DNA of 51,589 nt from Streptomyces sp. JJ38 (GTDB lineage: Bacteria > Actinomycetota > Actinomycetes > Streptomycetales > Streptomycetaceae), in assembly GCF_019303475.1 (NCBI RefSeq), contig NZ_JABLSI010000038.1, positions 1-51,589 on the forward strand, in the 5' to 3' direction. The notes beneath the pieces are model-generated. The model saw only the letters and a program-made list of their open reading frames with translations, had not been told where the DNA came from and made no database searches. This document shows, piece after piece, positions 40,801-47,535 of the stretch. The stretch's first letter is position 1, and each line of letters begins with the position of its first letter. Position numbers and translations under genes: made by a program.

Positions 40801-41399
40801 GTGGGGACCGCGGCCGCGAGCACCACCAGCAGGGCCAGCTTGGTCACGGAGAAGGCCGTATTGCCCACCGGTACCCAGGCGGCGCTGCGTAACCCGGTCA
40901 GCACCCCGTCCTGGAGGGTGAGCAGCGACCAGGCCACGACGGCGAGGACGAACCCGAGCCCGGGCAGCCAGCCGTCCAGGAGCCGGAAGGACGGCCCCCA
41001 CAGGTCCAGGGTGAGGACGAAGAGCACGGCCGCGGAGGCGACCACCGCCGCGCCGCCCGCGTAGACGCGCACGACCAGGGCGCGGGTCGTGCGGCCCGCC
41101 ACCGGGACGAAGCGGGCCAGAGTGCCGAGGAGGGTGACGGCGGTCAGCCCGGCGAGCAGCTTCATCGCGGCGATGGCCGCCGAACCCTGGCCGACGGCCG
41201 CGTCCGTGTAGTAGCGGGCGGCCACCAGCCAGTAGCCCAGGCCGAGTACCGCGCTGACCCCGGTGTTGAGCATCAGGGCGTAGGCGTTGCGGAAGAGGTG
41301 GCGTCCGGGCTCCGCCGCGCCCCGCGGCGGCGGGCCCGGTCCGTCCTGCGGGGAGGGCGGGCCGGGGTCCCCAGCGGTCTTCGTCGCGGCGTCAGCCAC
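37842..41399 (-). CDS. Giant membrane protein: MOP-type flippase fused to a multi-TM glycosyltransferase/polymerase-like domain
   Basis: This 1185-residue protein appears to be two membrane proteins in one chain. Residues 30 to about 440 are a Wzx-like oligosaccharide flippase (FRNAYALMLNTGVSAVLGLG; AAIAAMKLLAGLTAV; FLAGDSTGALFSLAVVYLVP), with 12-14 helices. A linker with Gly-Ser repeats and basic patches (GSGSGSGPGTRVRGRARPR) leads to a second module of roughly 680 residues with about 12 helices (QDYFSPQSLTYLLYLSFAAI; SAHQLTPFVMLGLLCGLLA) and a soluble C-terminal region (VNAGQSEYLRLDAGYPASW). The second part resembles O-antigen polymerase or GT-C enzymes. GTG start overlaps the deacetylase gene by 8 bases. 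A 3 x 15-bp repeat lies near the end. Confidence 0.83.
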   Translation of the reverse strand: MADAATKTAGDPGPPSPQDGPGPPPRGAAEPGRHLFRNAYALMLNTGVSAVLGLGYWLVAARYYTDAAVGQGSAAIAAMKLLAGLTAVTLLGTLARFVPVAGRTTRALVVRVYAGGAAVVASAAVLFVLTLDLWGPSFRLLDGWLPGLGFVLAVVAWSLLTLQDGVLTGLRSAAWVPVGNTAFSVTKLALLVVLAAAVPTAGVFVSWAAAIAVSVLPLGWLVLYRLVPRHVAATAAGARPASWREMGRFLAGDSTGALFSLAVVYLVPVLVAARVDAAQNAYFYITITIAGTVNLLAVNMGASLTVEGAHDPALLAAHCRAALRRMLRIMVPVCAGLFVFAPRILGVFGPGYAAEATGLLRCYAVGALLRVVIEVYFAVLRARSRTAGLAWLQGALCALVLVLTVVLLPPLGLVGAGLAELISLGAVALVALVRLRSTLGSGSGSGPGTRVRGRARPRATTPAPDGDLADLPTSLLPRGHRWRLPGRGRLPTPGPWTTLLWAAPVAAAGLYWVPLRELGTPELDAMGGLGLVSVLPGATLLGAAALVACFALTLVQPRQHRALLTLVLLLTVVSLHAVPALVEAEPRFATAWQHLGFLDLIDRTGAAAPELDARWSWPGFFALAAFLAQACGVDDLTGVLRWWPTAVQLLCLAPFALLLRAVRAHWRAKWCAVWFFVLTGWVGQDYFSPQSLTYLLYLSFAAILLVWFRPDAGGGRDTARPPGPGRTGPAGRRPGEATVPALPGPTRAVLLCVLLALFTAAVSAHQLTPFVMLGLLCGLLAARRLAPRGLPLFAALLVVSWVGFLAEPYWVGHFDELLGGLGGFGDNVSSSVAGRIEGGSGLHRLVLHTRVGLAAGLMVLAVAGLLRRRRAGWADRCLPVLTAVPFLAFALQSYGGEIALRVFLFAAPGACVLAALALFPHPETGRPGGGRPGGGRPGGGRWAAPGAVLLCGLLFMGGFLVARWGNESFERVRPGEVAAMEYVYAHDRPSAALLWLSTDPEVNVTPALPWGARDMERVRYVPLLAPRDPGRTDALVAALRTAGPRARLVVNAGQSEYLRLDAGYPASWSAELRAALDGRVELRRVFSDPDAVLYALRDPPREAPAAVAGPGAGAPGPLVTWDNWSVTGALCTVLALGLLAWREVRRTVLPPGPPRSARLSALWWFTMPLLGVALGSLLLRLVTLV
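38581..38625 (-). repeat. Three tandem 15-bp repeats in the flippase-fusion gene
   Basis: Three exact copies of CCGCCCCCGGGCCGC (plus strand), encoding a Gly-Arg-Pro-Gly-Gly repeat in a loop between membrane helices of the second module. The unit length of 15 keeps the frame. Confidence 0.9.
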
Positions 41400-42192
41400 C
41401 GGTGAGCCGTGCCTTTCCGGCCGCCGCGCGGGTCCGGCGCACGACCGCGTAGCCGCGGGTCAGCAGCCGGTCCCGGGCGAAGCCGCGGCCGAGGCCGACG
41501 CCGTCCACCATGCGGGTGAACTCCGAGAGTGTCGTGGTGCGTCGGACGGTGAGCCGGGCGAGCGCGTACGGGCCCTGCCGCCGTGGATCGGCCAGCGCGT
41601 TCCGCACGGCCAGCGCCTGGCCGAAGCCGGCGGAGCGCACCGCCTCCCGCACCCGGCGGCTGGAGTAGCCGAAGGGGTAGGCGAAGGAGACCGGCGACTG
41701 CCCCAGGGCCTCGGCCAGCAGAGCGCGGCAGTGCCGCACCTCGTGGCGCAGCCGGGCGTCGGGGAGCTGGTCGAGTTGTGGGTGGGAGTGGCTGTGGCCG
41801 CCGATCTCCACCCCGCCGGCGGCCAGTTCCCGCAGCTGCGGCCAGCTCAGCATCGCGTCCGGCACCGCCTGGGCCTGCCGGGGGCCGCGCAGCCATCCGG
41901 TGGCGGCGAAGAGCGTCGCGGGGAAGCCGTGGCGGCGCAGGGCGGGCAGGGCGTAGCGGTGCACTCCCGCGTAGCCGTCGTCGAACGTGATCAGCACGGG
42001 CCGTTCGGGCAGCGGACGGCAGGAGCGCCACGCCGCCGCCAGTTCGGCCGCCGTGAGGGGAGTGTGCCCGCGGTCGGCGAGGACCTCGACCTGGGCCGCG
42101 AACGCCTCCGGGGACACCGAGAGCCGCAGCGTCTCGGTGGTGGGGAAGCGGGCCACGTTGTGGTACATGAGGATGGGTACCGGGCCGTTCAC
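41392..42192 (-). CDS. Polysaccharide deacetylase (NodB domain)
   Basis: Removes N- or O-acetyl groups from a carbohydrate polymer or lipid-linked intermediate. The 266-residue protein starts VNGPVPILMYHNVARFPTTE, has the motif VLITFDDGYAGVHRY, where TFDDG supplies the catalytic base and a metal ligand, and EIGGHSHSHPQLDQL, where His-x3-His binds the metal, then SFAYPFGYSS. No signal peptide is evident, suggesting action on the cytoplasmic face or non-classical export. The start is GTG 42192 with GGAGGAG 5 to 6 bases upstream, overlapping the previous gene stop as GTGA. The gene also overlaps the flippase start by 8 bases. Confidence 0.93.
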   Translation of the reverse strand: MNGPVPILMYHNVARFPTTETLRLSVSPEAFAAQVEVLADRGHTPLTAAELAAAWRSCRPLPERPVLITFDDGYAGVHRYALPALRRHGFPATLFAATGWLRGPRQAQAVPDAMLSWPQLRELAAGGVEIGGHSHSHPQLDQLPDARLRHEVRHCRALLAEALGQSPVSFAYPFGYSSRRVREAVRSAGFGQALAVRNALADPRRQGPYALARLTVRRTTTLSEFTRMVDGVGLGRGFARDRLLTRGYAVVRRTRAAAGKARLTGG

Positions 42193-43214
42193 CGTGGCTC
42201 CTCCTCCCGTGCGGCCCGGTCCGCGCCCGGCGGCCCGGCGTTGCCGTGGGCCCGCAGGGTGCCCACGGCGTAGCCGGCCGCGGCGGCTCCGAGACCGGTG
42301 AGGAGGGCCAGGGCGCGGCCCGCTCCGCCCGGCCGGGCGGCCAGGAAGTCCCGCACCCCGCGGCCCAGGGCCGCCGGCAACACCCGGGTGGTGTAGCGGC
42401 GTTCGGTGGCCAGCCCGTCCCGGGCCCCGACGCTGCGGGTGACGAGCGCCTTGGACAGGCCCTCGGCGTAGGCACGGGTGCGGACGTAGCCCAGGCGCTG
42501 CCGGGCGGCGGGCACGCGGTGCCGGATGACGGCCCGGTCGTCGACGAGGAGGACGGCCTCCGGGTGGGCGCGGGCCAGCCGGAGGCACAGTTCCGTCTCC
42601 TCGCAGCCGAGGGGCAGTCGCCGCCCGTCCCGGCCGATTCCGGTGGTGAAGCCGCCCGCGGCGGTCAGCGCGGAGCGGCGGAACGAGGCGTTGCCGCCCA
42701 GGACGTTGCGGACCCGTACCAGGCCGGGCGGGTGGCCGCGATAGGTGCAGCCGACCGTCCAGTCCAGCTCCTCGGGGAACCAGGGCGGCCGACGCCCGGA
42801 GGACCACAGCGGTTCGGTGCGGCCGCCCACCGCCAGGACGGCGGGGTCTGCGTAGGCGGCGGCGAAGTGACCAAGCCAGGCGGGCTCGGCCACGGCGTCG
42901 TCGTCGAGGAAGGCGACGAACTCGCCGTTGGCGGCGGCGATCCCGGTGTTGCGTCCGGCGGACAGGCCGCGCGGTCCGGCGTTGGCCAGGACCCGCACGG
43001 CGGCCGTGGCCGCGTAGTGCAGGGCGAGGCGCTCCAGGAGCGGCCGGTTGTGGTCGACGACGAGGATCAGCTCGTGGGCGGGCAGTTCCTGGGCCCGCAC
43101 GGAGTCGACGGCGGCCAGGATGTCGTTCCAGCGTTCCTCGGTGTAGACGCAGATCACCACCGAGAACCCGCCGGCGACCGTGGAGTGGGCGAATCGGTTC
43201 ACCGGTCTGCTCAC
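42189..43214 (-). CDS. Family 2 glycosyltransferase
   Basis: A 341-residue GT-A glycosyltransferase that adds a sugar from a nucleotide donor. Motifs are GGFSVVICVYTEERWNDILA, GPRGLSAGRNTGIAAANGEF and VAFLDDDAVAEPAW, whose Asp triad binds the donor metal; later come NVLGGNASFRRSALTAAGGF and LGCEETELCLRLARAHP, where ETEL provides the likely base. The C-terminal 80 residues contain a hydrophobic stretch (ALALLTGLGAAAAGYAVG) that may anchor it. GTG 43214 overlaps the upstream gene stop as GTGA, so translation is coupled. It is part of the four-gene glycan unit. Confidence 0.92.
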   Translation of the reverse strand: MSRPVNRFAHSTVAGGFSVVICVYTEERWNDILAAVDSVRAQELPAHELILVVDHNRPLLERLALHYAATAAVRVLANAGPRGLSAGRNTGIAAANGEFVAFLDDDAVAEPAWLGHFAAAYADPAVLAVGGRTEPLWSSGRRPPWFPEELDWTVGCTYRGHPPGLVRVRNVLGGNASFRRSALTAAGGFTTGIGRDGRRLPLGCEETELCLRLARAHPEAVLLVDDRAVIRHRVPAARQRLGYVRTRAYAEGLSKALVTRSVGARDGLATERRYTTRVLPAALGRGVRDFLAARPGGAGRALALLTGLGAAAAGYAVGTLRAHGNAGPPGADRAAREEEPR

Positions 43215-43999
43215 CCGCGGCGCTCCCGGGGGCGGACCGCCGGGCCGCCGCGCGGCCGGGCGCCGCGCTCGCGCAGGATGACCGAGAGCACCCGCAGCCC
43301 GTCGCGGACCGCGCGCAGGTTGCTGGCGCCGTGGATGCGGGCGTACTCGTGGCTGGGTACTTCCTGGACCCGCAGGCCCGCCTTGACGACGCGGATGTTC
43401 ATCAGCGTCTCGACCTCGAAGCCCGAGCAGTCGAGGGCGATGTCGTCGAGGCAGCGGCGCCAGAAGGCGTTGTAGCCGTAGCACAGGTCGGTGTAGCGGG
43501 CTCCGAACGTGGCGTTCACGGCGGCGGTGAGCGCACGGTTGCCCAGCCTGCGCAGCGGTGTCATGTCGTCGGTGCCGCCGCCGTTGGCGAAGCGCGAGCC
43601 CTTGGCGAAGTCGGCTCCGCCGACGAGGGCGGAGACGTAGGTGACGATCTCCGCGCCGTCGGCCGAGCCGTCGGCGTCGACCATCACGATGATCTCGCCG
43701 GTGCAGGCGGCGAATCCGCTGATGAGCGCGTTGCCCTTGCCCTTGCCGCGCTGGGGTACGACGACGACGTCGGGGCGCAGCTCGCGGGCGACGGCGACCG
43801 TGTCGTCGGTGGAGTTGCCGTCGACGAGGACGACCTCGTGCACCCAGTCGGGCAGGGACTTGAAGACGTAGGGGAGGTTCTCGGCCTCGTTCATGGCCGG
43901 GATGACGACGCTGACGGGTGGTGCGATGGCCAGATGCGAGCTGACGGGCCGATAGTGCGCCAGGGGCGGATCGGTGGGTGGAAGTACGGAGACATTCAT
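43211..43999 (-). CDS. Family 2 glycosyltransferase, polyprenyl-phosphate mannosyltransferase-like
   Basis: A 262-residue GT2 enzyme like dolichyl-phosphate mannose synthases: PVSVVIPAMNEAENLPYVFK, VVLVDGNSTDDTVAVARELR, the RGKGKGNALISGFAACTG loop and IIVMVDADGSADG, whose DxD binds metal and donor. Such enzymes transfer a sugar to a polyprenyl phosphate, which would prime a lipid-linked glycan for the flippase two genes on. There is no C-terminal membrane domain. The start is ATG 43999; a GAGAGGG lies 12 bases upstream, rather far. It is the first gene of the coupled leftward operon, behind a 464-bp gene-free region. Confidence 0.92.
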   Translation of the reverse strand: MNVSVLPPTDPPLAHYRPVSSHLAIAPPVSVVIPAMNEAENLPYVFKSLPDWVHEVVLVDGNSTDDTVAVARELRPDVVVVPQRGKGKGNALISGFAACTGEIIVMVDADGSADGAEIVTYVSALVGGADFAKGSRFANGGGTDDMTPLRRLGNRALTAAVNATFGARYTDLCYGYNAFWRRCLDDIALDCSGFEVETLMNIRVVKAGLRVQEVPSHEYARIHGASNLRAVRDGLRVLSVILRERGARPRGGPAVRPRERRG

Positions 44000-44463
44000 G
44001 AGCGGTGTAGCCCTCTCGTCCGGTGGACCGGCCGCCGTGGCCGGTCCGAGCGGTTACCCGAGGCGAAGGGGGCGGGTGCCGGGCCCGCCGGTGCCGCCGC
44101 TCCGCGGGAGCGGACGGGCGCCGGGCGGGTCCGGCACGGGTGGGCGGTGTGGCTGGGCCGCCGCGGTCCGGGCGCTGTACGGGACCCCGGACCTGACCCC
44201 CGACCGCCGTCCGCGCTGTGTGGACTCGCGGCGCGCCCCCTCCCTGGGGCGGCACCGCATCGCCGCGCGGATGGCGGTCCTCTGTGGTGTGTGTGGTGGT
44301 TGGTGTGGCTGTGTGGCTGGATGATGCGAGCCGAACGGTTCGCGGCGGTCGTTGGGTGCGGCCGTGTGACGAACCGAGCGTGTGGCAGAAGCTGACGTTC
44401 TGTGACGGCTTGGAGTGTAGGGCACCACTTGCGGCATCCAGCCACGGATCAGCGTAAATATGC
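44000..44463. other. 464-bp intergenic region, probable promoter of the glycan operon
   Basis: No gene is supported here. The part at 44340-44463 is richer in A and T than its surroundings and contains TACACT (minus strand, 44419-44414), a possible -10 for the leftward operon; the leader would then be about 400 bases. The section 44050-44250 is GC-rich and repetitive in sound (GGCGGTGTG, TGTGTGGTGGTTGGTGTGGC). Confidence 0.4.
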
Positions 44464-45579
44464 TTAGTTTCGCCCTTTCGGGCGAAAGCTCCCCAGTCGC
44501 TTGAGCAATCTGTCGGCAGGGCCGAACAGTTCCGGTCGTGAGACGACGGCATTGCGCAGAGCGCGGACCGGGGCCCGGTGCATCCGACGACCGAGGGCCA
44601 CGGGGTGGCGCCGCGTCACCCAGCCCTCGTGCACCGTCAGCTCCCGGGACTTCAGCGCGTCCTTGTAGGCCTTGGCGCCACGTCCCATGTCCACCGAGGC
44701 CAGCCCCTGGGCCGCGGAGGCCTCCGCCATGCGCAGATGCAGCAGCAGCCCGGGGGAGTACTTGCCGTAGGCCGGGTCGTAGGCCGGGAACCAGGTGGAC
44801 AGCACCCGGTCCGAGCGCAGCCCGAAGTGGGCCGCGACCGGCCGCCCGCCGGCGTACAGCACCGAGAGCTGACCGGCGAAGCGGTCCGTGCGGGTGTGGA
44901 AGAGACGGTCCACCAGTTCGACGATCCAGGGTCGCGCGAAGCGGTCGCCGCGGCCCGTGCGCCGGTACTGCGCCGACTTCCACCCCCGCAGCACCTCGAG
45001 CATCCGCGGATCGCGCTCGTCGTGGACGTAGACGAGCTCCCCGGCCTCGCGGCCCAGCTTGCGCCCCTTGCCGAGTGTGCGGCGGGTGAAGTTGGGGGAA
45101 CGGGCGCGCAGCGCCGACCAGAACGCCTCCGGGCCGTCGGCGACGTCGATGACCGGGGAGGCGAACGCGCCCGAGGCGTACCCGGCGAACGGCTGCGGCC
45201 CCGAGACGAGATGGTCGAACTCCCACACCGCGAGCCCGCAGGCCCGCAGCAGCCCGGGGCCGTCGCAGTGGAAGCCGGGCGCCGCCACCATGCCCTGGCA
45301 GTCCGACAGGCCGAGCCCGACGGCGCGTCCCACGCCGAACCGTGAGCGTTGGAAGGGCAGGAACGCCGCCGGGCTTCCGGTGTCGGTGGAGCCCCCGCCG
45401 CGTACCACGGCCACCCGTGTGTCCCGCCGCACCTGGCCGACGGCGACCGTGAACTCGGGGGCCAGGAAGGGGTTCGCCAGCTCGGGTAAGCCCTGCCCGG
45501 CGGCCGCGGCCTGGAGTGCGCTCCAGGCCTCCCGGTCGGCCCGGGTCAGCTCGCCGGGTCTGCAGACGTCGGTATCCAT
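44464..45579 (-). CDS. GNAT-type acetyltransferase, FemAB/CelD (cellulose biosynthesis-like)
   Basis: A 371-residue protein of the FemAB-like GNAT group often found in exopolysaccharide loci. Recognisable blocks are NPFLAPEFTVAVGQVRRDTR near the start, FTRRTLGKGRKLGREAGELV in the middle, and WFPAYDPAYGKYSPGLLLHL with MAEASAAQGLASVDMGRGAK, which is the typical GNAT end (substrate-binding YSPG and DxGRG). It probably acylates a sugar or peptide. The start is ATG 45579 with AGAGG 5 bases upstream, and it overlaps the preceding membrane-protein gene by 34 bases. A hairpin covers the stop region. Confidence 0.88.
   Translation of the reverse strand: MDTDVCRPGELTRADREAWSALQAAAAGQGLPELANPFLAPEFTVAVGQVRRDTRVAVVRGGGSTDTGSPAAFLPFQRSRFGVGRAVGLGLSDCQGMVAAPGFHCDGPGLLRACGLAVWEFDHLVSGPQPFAGYASGAFASPVIDVADGPEAFWSALRARSPNFTRRTLGKGRKLGREAGELVYVHDERDPRMLEVLRGWKSAQYRRTGRGDRFARPWIVELVDRLFHTRTDRFAGQLSVLYAGGRPVAAHFGLRSDRVLSTWFPAYDPAYGKYSPGLLLHLRMAEASAAQGLASVDMGRGAKAYKDALKSRELTVHEGWVTRRHPVALGRRMHRAPVRALRNAVVSRPELFGPADRLLKRLGSFRPKGRN
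44468..44487 (-). terminator. Hairpin with GAAA tetraloop at the end of the acetyltransferase gene
   Basis: On the minus strand, TTTCGCCC-GAAA-GGGCGAAA forms an 8-bp stem capped by a GNRA loop, lying within the last codons just before the TAA. Codons and terminator-like structure overlap. The following bases are A+T rich. Confidence 0.5.
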
Positions 45580-46061
45580 CGATCCTCTCTCGGGCGTGGG
45601 CCGGTGCCCGCGGCGGTGGCGCCGCCCGCGCCGCGCCGCCGGGCGCGGGCCCACAGGGCGGCGGTCAGGAGCGCCAGCGTGCTGAGGACGGCGATCGCGG
45701 CCACGCCGCCGCGCACCGACCAGCTCCTGGTGGCCAGCATCACCTGGGCGACCAGCAGGTTGACGGCGATCGAACCGACGAGCGCGACCACCGACCGGCT
45801 CAGTGGGTCCAGCCCGCGCAGCGCGGCGGCGAGCCCCGCGCCGGGGGCGGCCAGCAGGAAGAAGGAGGTGAGCGGGGCGCGCAGCGGCGGACCGGGCTCG
45901 GCGAACGTCAGCACGGCGCCGGTCACGCCGACGGCCAGCCCGGCGAGGAGCGCGGCACCGGCACCCGAGCGCGGCCCGCGCGGGCTCTGGCGCGCGCTCG
46001 GACGGTGGTGTGCGCTCGGGCCGGGGCGCGCACGCGGGCTCTGGTGTGACGTGGTGTGCAT
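45546..46061 (-). CDS. Small membrane protein, four predicted TM helices
   Basis: A 171-residue protein of unknown function. After a basic, Ser/Pro-rich N-terminus come four hydrophobic segments: AALLAGLAVGVTGAVLTF, LTSFFLLAAPGAGLAAAL, VVALVGSIAVNLLVAQVML and GGVAAIAVLSTLALLTAAL. The C-terminus is basic. The gene overlaps the acetyltransferase gene by 34 bases, implying co-expression in glycan assembly. I use the ATG at 46061 (MHTTSHQSP); a GTG/ATG further upstream is possible. The protein may serve as a membrane partner for the acetyltransferase. Confidence 0.78.
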   Translation of the reverse strand: MHTTSHQSPRARPGPSAHHRPSARQSPRGPRSGAGAALLAGLAVGVTGAVLTFAEPGPPLRAPLTSFFLLAAPGAGLAAALRGLDPLSRSVVALVGSIAVNLLVAQVMLATRSWSVRGGVAAIAVLSTLALLTAALWARARRRGAGGATAAGTGPRPREDRWIPTSADPAS

Positions 46062-46389
46062 GATCGGCTGTGCCCCCGAAGCGCCGGATGTCGTGCCCCG
46101 CGTTCCGGCCGCGCCTGGTGGCCTCGTCACGGGCGTTCCGACCATGCTGGCCGGTGGGGGAGGGGGTGGGGAACCGGCTCACGGGAGCCCACGCCCGGCG
46201 CGCGGGCTCACGCGCGGGCGTGAAGTATCACGTCCGAGTGTGCGCGACATCAGCTGACGACATGTGAAAAGCTTCGCCAACGCCCTTGCGGGGCAGGTGG
46301 ATCCCATGGCCGGGATACCCGCCGGTCCACTCCGGGCGATAGGCTTGGGCCTGCCCGGGCCGGGTGCCGTCGTACGGGTGGGGAGTGTC
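46062..46389. other. 328-bp divergent intergenic region
   Basis: It lies between the leftward membrane-protein gene and the rightward small gene. A stretch at 46218-46275 is A+T rich, including GAAGTATCACGTCCG and TGACGACATGTGAAAAGC, and probably contains promoters. An ATG at 46264 is in frame with the downstream small gene but has poor support. Confidence 0.4.
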
Positions 46390-46653
46390 ATGGATCAGAT
46401 AACAATGCGCAGCAGGGCTCGGGTGCCCGCGATCAACTGCCGCACGGGTGCGTCCGGTTCCCGTCTGGACCGGCATCTGAGCGTCATCGGAGGCCCGGCC
46501 GTGCCGCCGGGCAAGGCCGACGAGGCCCTGACGCTGATGCGGGAGCTGACCACGCACGACGCAGGCAGGAGCCGCAGCAGCCGTGGCGGGCGGGTCTCCC
46601 TGCTCGCGCCGCTGCGCCGGCTGCGTCGCACGCTGTTCGGCGGCCGGGGCTGA
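46390..46653 (+). CDS. Small hypothetical protein, 87 aa
   Basis: A short gene that looks real: ATG 46390 is preceded by GGGGAG at a 5-base spacing, and the product (MDQITMRSRARVPAINCRTG; LDRHLSVIGGPAVPPGKADE; ALTLMRELTTHDAG) reads as a folded, helical sequence up to about residue 65, followed by a basic tail (RRLRRTLFGGRG). I do not recognise a function. No signal peptide or helix-turn-helix is evident. It is followed by a 9-bp perfect hairpin and faces the GntR gene. I recall similar small proteins in other Streptomyces, without characterisation. Confidence 0.65.
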   Translation: MDQITMRSRARVPAINCRTGASGSRLDRHLSVIGGPAVPPGKADEALTLMRELTTHDAGRSRSSRGGRVSLLAPLRRLRRTLFGGRG

Positions 46654-46666
46654 GCCTCCCGGCCCG

Positions 46667-46688
46667 GCCGGGCCCGCGTGGGCCCGGC
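46667..46688. terminator. Bidirectional hairpin between the small gene and the GntR gene
   Basis: GCCGGGCCC (46667-46675) pairs with GGGCCCGGC (46680-46688) around a GCGT loop, 14 bases after the small gene. Confidence 0.65.
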
Positions 46689-46749
46689 GCCGAGCGCCCG
46701 CACCCGGCGTCCGACGGCGCCCACCCGACACCCCTCAGCCGACCTCCGT

Positions 46750-47505
46750 TCAGTCGACGACGTTCTCCACGGTGACCGAGAAGGAGAAACGGTCCCCCCG
46801 GTAGTGAATCCGGGCCACGTCCACCACCCGCCCGTGTTCGTCGAGCGTGACGCCCGTGTAGTGCAGGATCGGGCTCAACAGCGGAACCTCCAGGAGCCTG
46901 GCCGTCTCCGGGTCGGCCAGCCTGGCCTCCACCGTGTCCGTGATGCGGCTGATGCGGATCCCCACCTCGTCCCGCAGCAGCTTGGTCATCGGCATGCGCC
47001 GCAGCGCCTCCGGGTCGATGCGTGCCGCCGTCGCCGGGGGGATGAGGTTCTCCGCCCAGTTCGTCGGCTCGCCGCTCACCCGGTCGCGGCGCAGCCGCCG
47101 GTAGGACACGGCCTCGGCGCAGTCCGGGAAGTACTCGGCCAGCTCCGCCGGCACCGGGGCGGGGCCGTGACCCAGCAGCGTGGTGTCCTCGCCGGACTGC
47201 TGGGCCACGATGGCGTCCACCGAGCCCAGCAGCCGCACCGGCCGGCCCCGACGGGCTTCGGGCTCGATGAACGTGCCGCGCCGCCGGTGCCGGGAGATGA
47301 GCCCCTCCGTCTCCAGCTCCTTGAGCGCCTGGCGCATCGTGAGCACGCTGACGCCGTAGTGCTCGGCCAGGGCCTCCTCCGTCGGCAGCCGTAGCGGGGC
47401 CTCGGGCGGGCGCCCGAGTATGGAGGCCCGCAGGGACTGCGAGACCTGGTACCACAGCGGCAGCTTGCGGTTGAGCTCGACGGAGTCGGGGGCGAAGAGG
47501 GTCAC
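46750..47505 (-). CDS. GntR-family regulator, HutC subfamily (UTRA domain)
   Basis: A 251-residue repressor-type regulator. The winged helix occupies residues 12-80 (LPLWYQVSQSLRASILG; RLPTEEALAEHYGVSVLTMR; LISRHRRRGTFIEPE) and a UTRA ligand-binding domain follows (SYRRLRRDRVSGEPTNWAEN; PILHYTGVTLDEHGRVVDVA; FSFSVTVENVVD). The start is GTG 47505 with GGGAGG 5 bases upstream. It lies 30 bases downstream of hmgA on the same strand, so hmgA and this gene are probably one operon, and it is a good candidate to bind the perfect palindrome at 48889-48914. The ligand could be homogentisate or a related intermediate. Confidence 0.92.
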   Translation of the reverse strand: MTLFAPDSVELNRKLPLWYQVSQSLRASILGRPPEAPLRLPTEEALAEHYGVSVLTMRQALKELETEGLISRHRRRGTFIEPEARRGRPVRLLGSVDAIVAQQSGEDTTLLGHGPAPVPAELAEYFPDCAEAVSYRRLRRDRVSGEPTNWAENLIPPATAARIDPEALRRMPMTKLLRDEVGIRISRITDTVEARLADPETARLLEVPLLSPILHYTGVTLDEHGRVVDVARIHYRGDRFSFSVTVENVVD

Positions 47506-47535
47506 CGTGCCTCCCGGCCGCTCAGGGCCGAAACA

